34,236 nucleotides of DNA from Priapulus caudatus (taxonomy: Eukaryota; Priapulida; Priapulimorpha; Priapulimorphida; Priapulidae), in NCBI RefSeq assembly GCF_000485595.1, contig NW_014577300.1, forward strand, positions 115,356 through 149,591. The letters run 5' to 3'. The notes under the pieces were generated by a model. That model was not told where the DNA came from and ran no database searches. It saw only the letters and a program-made list of their open reading frames with translations. Every line of letters starts with the position of its first letter. Positions within the stretch are counted from its first letter, which is position 1. Position numbers and translations under genes: made by a program. Below, in pieces: positions 32,401 to 34,236 of this stretch.

Positions 32401-34128
32401 GCACATAAGGCCACAATTAAAAAAATATTTGTTTGCCCTCACATCCGACCACCCAGGCTGAAAAGTTTGGGTAGGTAGGTAGGGCCGCCTTAATTTTTTG
32501 GAGAGGGGTCTTTTTACCATGTCAGCATGGTGTCTACATGCTCCCGGCGGTGTGCTTGGTGTGAGATACCTTTTATGTTGAATGTTGTTTTGCTTGTAAT
32601 ATAATGTATTGCTGACAGATTTTATATACATGTACAGTGCATACAATTTGTTGAAAAAAAAAAAATGGAAAAGATCAATAAACAAGTGCCCCGCAGAGCG
32701 ACAGCCGCTCATCTAACGTCTACTGCGGTGACTCTGCTGGTAGAGTGGTGGGATTGCTGTAAAGCCCTGTTAGTCCCCAATAGTGTTCACATACACGCGA
32801 GAAACAGTGGAATCAGTAGGGATGGTACAGGAACCTTCTCCAAAGGAAGTTCGTATGGGCATCGTTATGAAAGTTGCCTGGACGAGATGGGTGTTACGTT
32901 TTAAGTGTCTGTCGATTAAAGATGAAGCGTCCCATCGTTCAAGTAGCACAACTATTTTGCAAGAAGAAGTAAGGTAAGTCCTCATCCATATTACCTAGCA
33001 AGCCTACAGGCTGCAATAGAGAGCTCCGACCCTGTAACACTTAACCAGGCAAAATACACAGTACAGCTTACCAACCCAAGAACATGCACTGGCAGTACCA
33101 TCAGTGGCATACGGTAACATGTAACATACTGACAGCACACAGATGCCTATACGAATTTACGATTTAAGGAGCATAAACCTTCTTAACAAGATTTAGCTTT
33201 TGAAATTTCATCTGTGAGCATTAGTAGCTCATACCACCCAGGCATGTAAGTCACGATTCCTTCTACTAGCAAACTCACCGGCAGTCAAATGTCCTTTTAG
33301 ACAGACAGTCAAAAATCCATGTTTAAACCCTCCTCGCCTGAGGGTTCAAAGGTTATCTGACAACTGTACTCTTCGCATGTCAGACAGAAAGTGATTTCAT
33401 GTTCCTTTCAATAATGCCAGTGACAAAATCACGCTAGCCCTACGCTGAAACCAAAAAGGTTTCTGCAATGCTCCGTCAGACATTGTCCTCAGAAAATGTT
33501 AAAATCTCGCCCTGTGCCCGATTGACCTTGTGAACCTGTGGCTCCCAGCAATTTCGGCAAGTGATGGTTTTCCTACATGATGCATACCAACACCAACGTA
33601 TCACCCGAGCTAGGTCGAGCCGTTTAGATTTGTGCCGCAATCTGCATTTCCTCCCTATACCTTAAAGTTACAAGGAGTGCAATGTTCCACCTGTATTTTA
33701 CACCTGGCTTGACTTTGACCTTTTGACCCACCCAGCTTCGACATCCAACTCGTTTTCCGGATTACCCCCCACACCCCGATGGATAGTGACCCGTCAGTCC
33801 GAGCGCTCTTTAAGATTTGTGCCCGAACTGTTTGACGGACGGACCGGACGCTCGCCCACGGACGGACCGCGACGGACGACGATCATCACGCGATTACTAC
33901 AAGCTGCATTCTGCTACGTAGATGAGGCTAAAAATGTTGAGTCGGCCCCCTCTTTGGCGGGCTCAGTCGGGTGAATGGCAAACAAACAATAATTTTTATT
34001 ATGGCCTAGCAAGCATGCATATAATACATAGATTCACAGATACGTCCTACCGCAAATGCCAAACGTTTTTTTTCAGCGCTCTCCTGATACTGCATGTAGA
34101 TCTTGGTTCCAACATATGTATCGCTGAA
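22567..34128 (-). CDS. ABCG (white-type) half-transporter, 5'-truncated by the window edge, 14 exons
   Basis: Proteins of this family are half-transporters with one cytoplasmic ATPase domain followed by six membrane helices; they dimerise and export or move lipids, sterols, pigment precursors or xenobiotics. Seen here: 14 exons (34051-34128, 32154-32320, 29695-29766, 29396-29498, 29007-29105, 28894-28955, 28121-28226, 26616-26753, 26130-26222, 25774-25909, 23606-23711, 23235-23335, 22808-22878, 22567-22686) whose phases join into 483 codons plus TGA. Motifs in order: [13 protein letters not shown] (Walker B, catalytic Glu, D-loop), [11 protein letters not shown] (H-loop), [14 protein letters not shown] linker, LLLWRS before the first helix, [17 protein letters not shown], and a loop with two Cys followed by [10 protein letters not shown]. 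The full family length is about 600-700 residues, so Walker A and the N-terminus lie beyond the right edge. The NPADFF..L..RPGKE linker favours the white/scarlet/brown group over ABCG2 or ABCG5/8. The substrate cannot be inferred. Confidence 0.92.
22808..22878 (-). CDS. ABCG exon 13: Cys-containing extracellular loop
   Basis: The 71 nt between tttatatag and CCG|GTAAGA encode [20 protein letters not shown] and then FKP. The two Cys residues followed by G--VLE-YSF match the large extracellular loop before the last helix, where family members form disulfides. Confidence 0.9.
23235..23335 (-). CDS. ABCG exon 12: re-entrant turn and EALLINQW
   Basis: The 101 nt after acceptor acttgcag encode [20 protein letters not shown], then [21 protein letters not shown] is a hallmark of white-type transporters. 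Reading through would give G-A-F-stop, so I place a weak donor, ATTG|GTGCAT, whose phase matches exon 13. The donor is the least certain site in the model. Confidence 0.85.
23606..23711 (-). CDS. ABCG exon 11: fifth helix region
   Basis: The 106 nt after acceptor atttctag take phase 1 in and encode [20 protein letters not shown], then [14 protein letters not shown]. This is a small-residue segment, then a hydrophobic helix ending in LFSGLFV, where the family usually has LFGGFFL. The donor AC|GTAAGT gives phase 2. The exon sits next to a (CACG)-type microsatellite at about 23765-23870. Confidence 0.9.
23765..23870. repeat. (CACG)n / (CA)n microsatellite
   Basis: ACGCACGC-type repeats lie in the intron just upstream of ABCG exon 11. 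Confidence 0.9.
24194..25486 (+). mobile_element. Dispersed repeat family R1, copy A, in ABCG intron
   Basis: It starts AACAAGTGCCGCGCAGCG and ends GATGAGCTAAAAA. Blocks are shared in order with copies B and C: GTCTACTGCGGTGACTCTG, GTGGTGGGATTC, GGGATGGTATCAGG, TTAAGTGTCTTAA, CCTACAGGCTG, AAGGAGGGAATGTTC, a GGAC-rich run, and the palindrome CATCTGACTATGTCAGATG. It is about 1.3 kb long and sits in the intron between ABCG exons 10 and 11 on the opposite strand. No open frame is conserved among copies. Confidence 0.87.
25774..25909 (-). CDS. ABCG exon 10: fourth helix region
   Basis: The 136 nt after acceptor ctccatag encode [20 protein letters not shown] and then [20 protein letters not shown] plus [13 protein letters not shown] is a strong family match. 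The donor G|GTAAGC leaves phase 1. The 2062-bp intron after it holds a dispersed repeat copy. Confidence 0.93.
26130..26222 (-). CDS. ABCG exon 9: REYKNGMY intracellular loop
   Basis: The 93 nt (31 codons) between gtatttaag and AAT|GTGAGT encode [19 protein letters not shown] and then [12 protein letters not shown]. The E-P-F-RE---G-Y----YF--K pattern is the conserved cytosolic loop between membrane helices that contacts the ATPase domain in ABCG proteins. Confidence 0.94.
26388..26429. repeat. (GA)n microsatellite in ABCG intron
   Basis: A GA dinucleotide run lies between ABCG exons 8 and 9. Confidence 0.95.
26616..26753 (-). CDS. ABCG exon 8: second and third membrane helices
   Basis: The 138 nt (46 codons, phase 0 at both ends) encode [20 protein letters not shown], then [15 protein letters not shown] and [11 protein letters not shown]. 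These are two hydrophobic helices separated by a short polar turn with an N-Q-T glycosylation-type sequon, matching ABCG helices 2 and 3. Confidence 0.94.
27300..27495 (-). mobile_element. 196-bp miniature element (family R3), 11-bp target duplication
   Basis: The terminal inverted repeats are about 45 bp (GATCTATGTCCCCCAGGG at the left; the complement of GGGTCTATGTCCCCCAGGG at the right). The flanks are GCTTCACTACC at 27289-27299 and 27496-27506, an exact 11-bp direct repeat. The interior has CTAACCCTAAC and GCCTACGCCTACTCC blocks shared with 16379-16542. It lies in the intron between ABCG exons 7 and 8 and is non-coding. Confidence 0.9.
28121..28226 (-). CDS. ABCG exon 7: entry to membrane domain, first helix
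   Basis: The 106 nt between tttgtgcag and ATA|GTAAGC encode [17 protein letters not shown] and then [18 protein letters not shown]. The YKA-W--Q---LLWRS motif is the standard start of the ABCG transmembrane domain. The exon takes phase 2 in (completing an Arg codon) and gives phase 0 out. Confidence 0.93.
28894..28955 (-). CDS. ABCG exon 6: short variable linker
   Basis: The 62 nt encode [20 protein letters not shown] and leave phase 2. The intron before it is only 51 bp. Two nearer AG acceptors were rejected because they put a TAA in frame. The donor is AG|GTTAGT. The sequence lies in the variable stretch before the membrane domain, so homology alone does not prove it. The phase fit on both sides does most of the work. 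Confidence 0.8.
29007..29105 (-). CDS. ABCG exon 5: cytoplasmic linker helix
   Basis: The 99 nt between ctaattacag and GAG|GTAAGT encode 33 residues starting [19 protein letters not shown]. This charged amphipathic segment is equivalent to the ICDAFE-S-like linker of white-type transporters. Both ends are phase 0. Confidence 0.9.
29396..29498 (-). CDS. ABCG exon 4: NPADFF linker
   Basis: The 103 nt after acceptor ctttcag encode [19 protein letters not shown] and then [26 protein letters not shown] is among the most conserved blocks of the family and links the ATPase to the membrane domain. The donor is the less usual AGA|GTCAGT. It was chosen because it is the only one nearby that leaves phase 0 for exon 5. 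Confidence 0.92.
29695..29766 (-). CDS. ABCG exon 3: end of the ATPase core
   Basis: The 72 nt between cactccag and the donor GTAAGT encode [13 protein letters not shown] and then [10 protein letters not shown]. This is the ABCG strand-turn (LL..EG...FLG) followed by the helix that ends at FF. The frame is continuous with exons 2 and 4 (phase 2 to phase 2). Confidence 0.93.
29901..31920. mobile_element. 2.0-kb TIR element (family R2) in ABCG intron
   Basis: The left end CAGGAGTAGATAATAGGG (29901 onward) and the right end (complement, to 31920) match over about 50 bp, including GGAGTGTGACAT and AAGGGAA blocks with small indels. No target duplication is visible. The interior has no transposase I can recognise. 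It holds a GC-rich part with G-runs (30168-30177, 30501-30513) and a second inverted repeat (31213-31345 with 31660-31804). It appears to be non-autonomous. Confidence 0.87.
31213..31804. repeat. Internal inverted repeat within the 2.0-kb element
   Basis: Imperfect arms of more than 100 bp pair: TCGTACACAG...CCTCGTATACAC...ACGTACGACACAATTTTCC at the left with the complement at 31691-31804. Just outside the left arm, on the minus strand, TAGCTCAAGTCGG looks like a tRNA-type A box, but no B box could be confirmed. Confidence 0.75.
32154..32320 (-). CDS. ABCG exon 2: Walker B, D-loop and H-loop
   Basis: This 167-nt exon follows the pyrimidine-rich acceptor ttttccttccag and ends at AG|GTATTG. 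It starts [19 protein letters not shown]: the Walker B Asp, catalytic Glu and D-loop are all intact. It continues through [15 protein letters not shown], containing the switch (H-loop) His. It leaves phase 2 (AG), completed by T of the next exon to give Ser. This is the diagnostic exon for the family. Confidence 0.95.
32681..33934 (+). mobile_element. Dispersed repeat family R1, copy B, in ABCG intron
   Basis: It has the same ends and block order as copy A, in the same orientation, 8.5 kb away: AACAAGTGCCCCGCAGAGCG at the start and GATGAGGCTAAAAATG at the end. It lies between the signature exon and the Walker B exon of the transporter. It carries many single-base indels relative to A and C. 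The terminal CATCTGAC palindrome is degraded here. Confidence 0.85.
34051..34128 (-). CDS. ABCG exon 1 in window: signature region (degenerate)
   Basis: The 78 nt between acceptor taacag and donor GTAGGA (phase 0 at both ends) read [13 protein letters not shown], then [18 protein letters not shown] and EKKRLAFA match the ABCG segment either side of the ABC signature, but the expected SGGE core reads ESAE. In the next frame the same bases read VSGER, which suggests compensating small indels. The SE dipeptide usually found between LAFA and the next exon's ILNNP is also missing. The surrounding 1 kb is indel-rich relative to its repeat copies, so assembly error is a real possibility. Confidence 0.6.
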
Positions 34129-34236
34129 CTGTTAAGACGAGCTGCATAGCAAGGCATAAATATATTGCGCTGGTATAGGCAATGCGCTCGTGAGGGCTCT
34201 CTGTCCCCCTGACTCTGTTTGACCGCTGGCTCGTTT

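Overview
This is a eukaryotic, animal-type window. It has short exons with GT/AG introns (one as short as 51 bp), many microsatellites, interstitial TTAGGG runs and several families of short inverted-repeat elements. Gene density is low. A marine invertebrate such as a sponge is my best guess, from the compact introns and the repeat style, but nothing in the sequence identifies the taxon. There are no bacterial operons, CRISPR arrays, rRNA genes or convincing tRNA genes.

The one gene I can support fully lies on the minus strand from about 34128 down to 22567. It is the C-terminal three quarters of an ABCG (white-type) half-transporter. I assembled 14 exons by eye. Their phases fit without a break and give 483 codons plus a stop. 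They cover a signature-region exon, Walker B/D-loop, H-loop, the conserved cytoplasmic linker, the six-helix membrane domain, the Cys-containing extracellular loop and the last helix. The 5' exons, including Walker A, lie beyond the right edge. The exon that should carry the ABC signature (LSGGE-like) is scrambled, which may be assembly error or decay.

The four longest introns each hold a different insertion: two copies of a 1.25-1.3 kb dispersed repeat, a 2.0 kb terminal-inverted-repeat (TIR) element, and a 196 bp miniature element with an 11 bp target-site duplication.

The left two thirds (1-22500) is almost entirely non-genic. In order it holds: an (AG)n tract (1-77); telomere-like and 10-bp minisatellite sequence (749-955); a pair of identical 95-bp direct repeats enclosing a hairpin array (951-1476); a minisatellite with higher-order structure (4393-5056); a perfect 42-bp palindrome (7200-7241); microsatellites; a possible ankyrin-like exon (9107-9316, weak); a 380-bp polypyrimidine tract (10435-10812); a third, internally deleted copy of the dispersed repeat (10875-11598); a 74-bp TIR element (12984-13057); another dispersed repeat (14131-14427); a foldback (15385-15590); and a palindromic cluster (16379-17262) in which a 204-bp element with an 8-bp target duplication has inserted into an arm of an older foldback. 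From about 18000 to 22500 the plus strand is rich in A and C and no exon could be supported.

I found no new multi-gene system. The most noteworthy material is the set of miniature inverted-repeat families, their nesting, their link with TTAGGG runs, and the state of the ABC signature exon.
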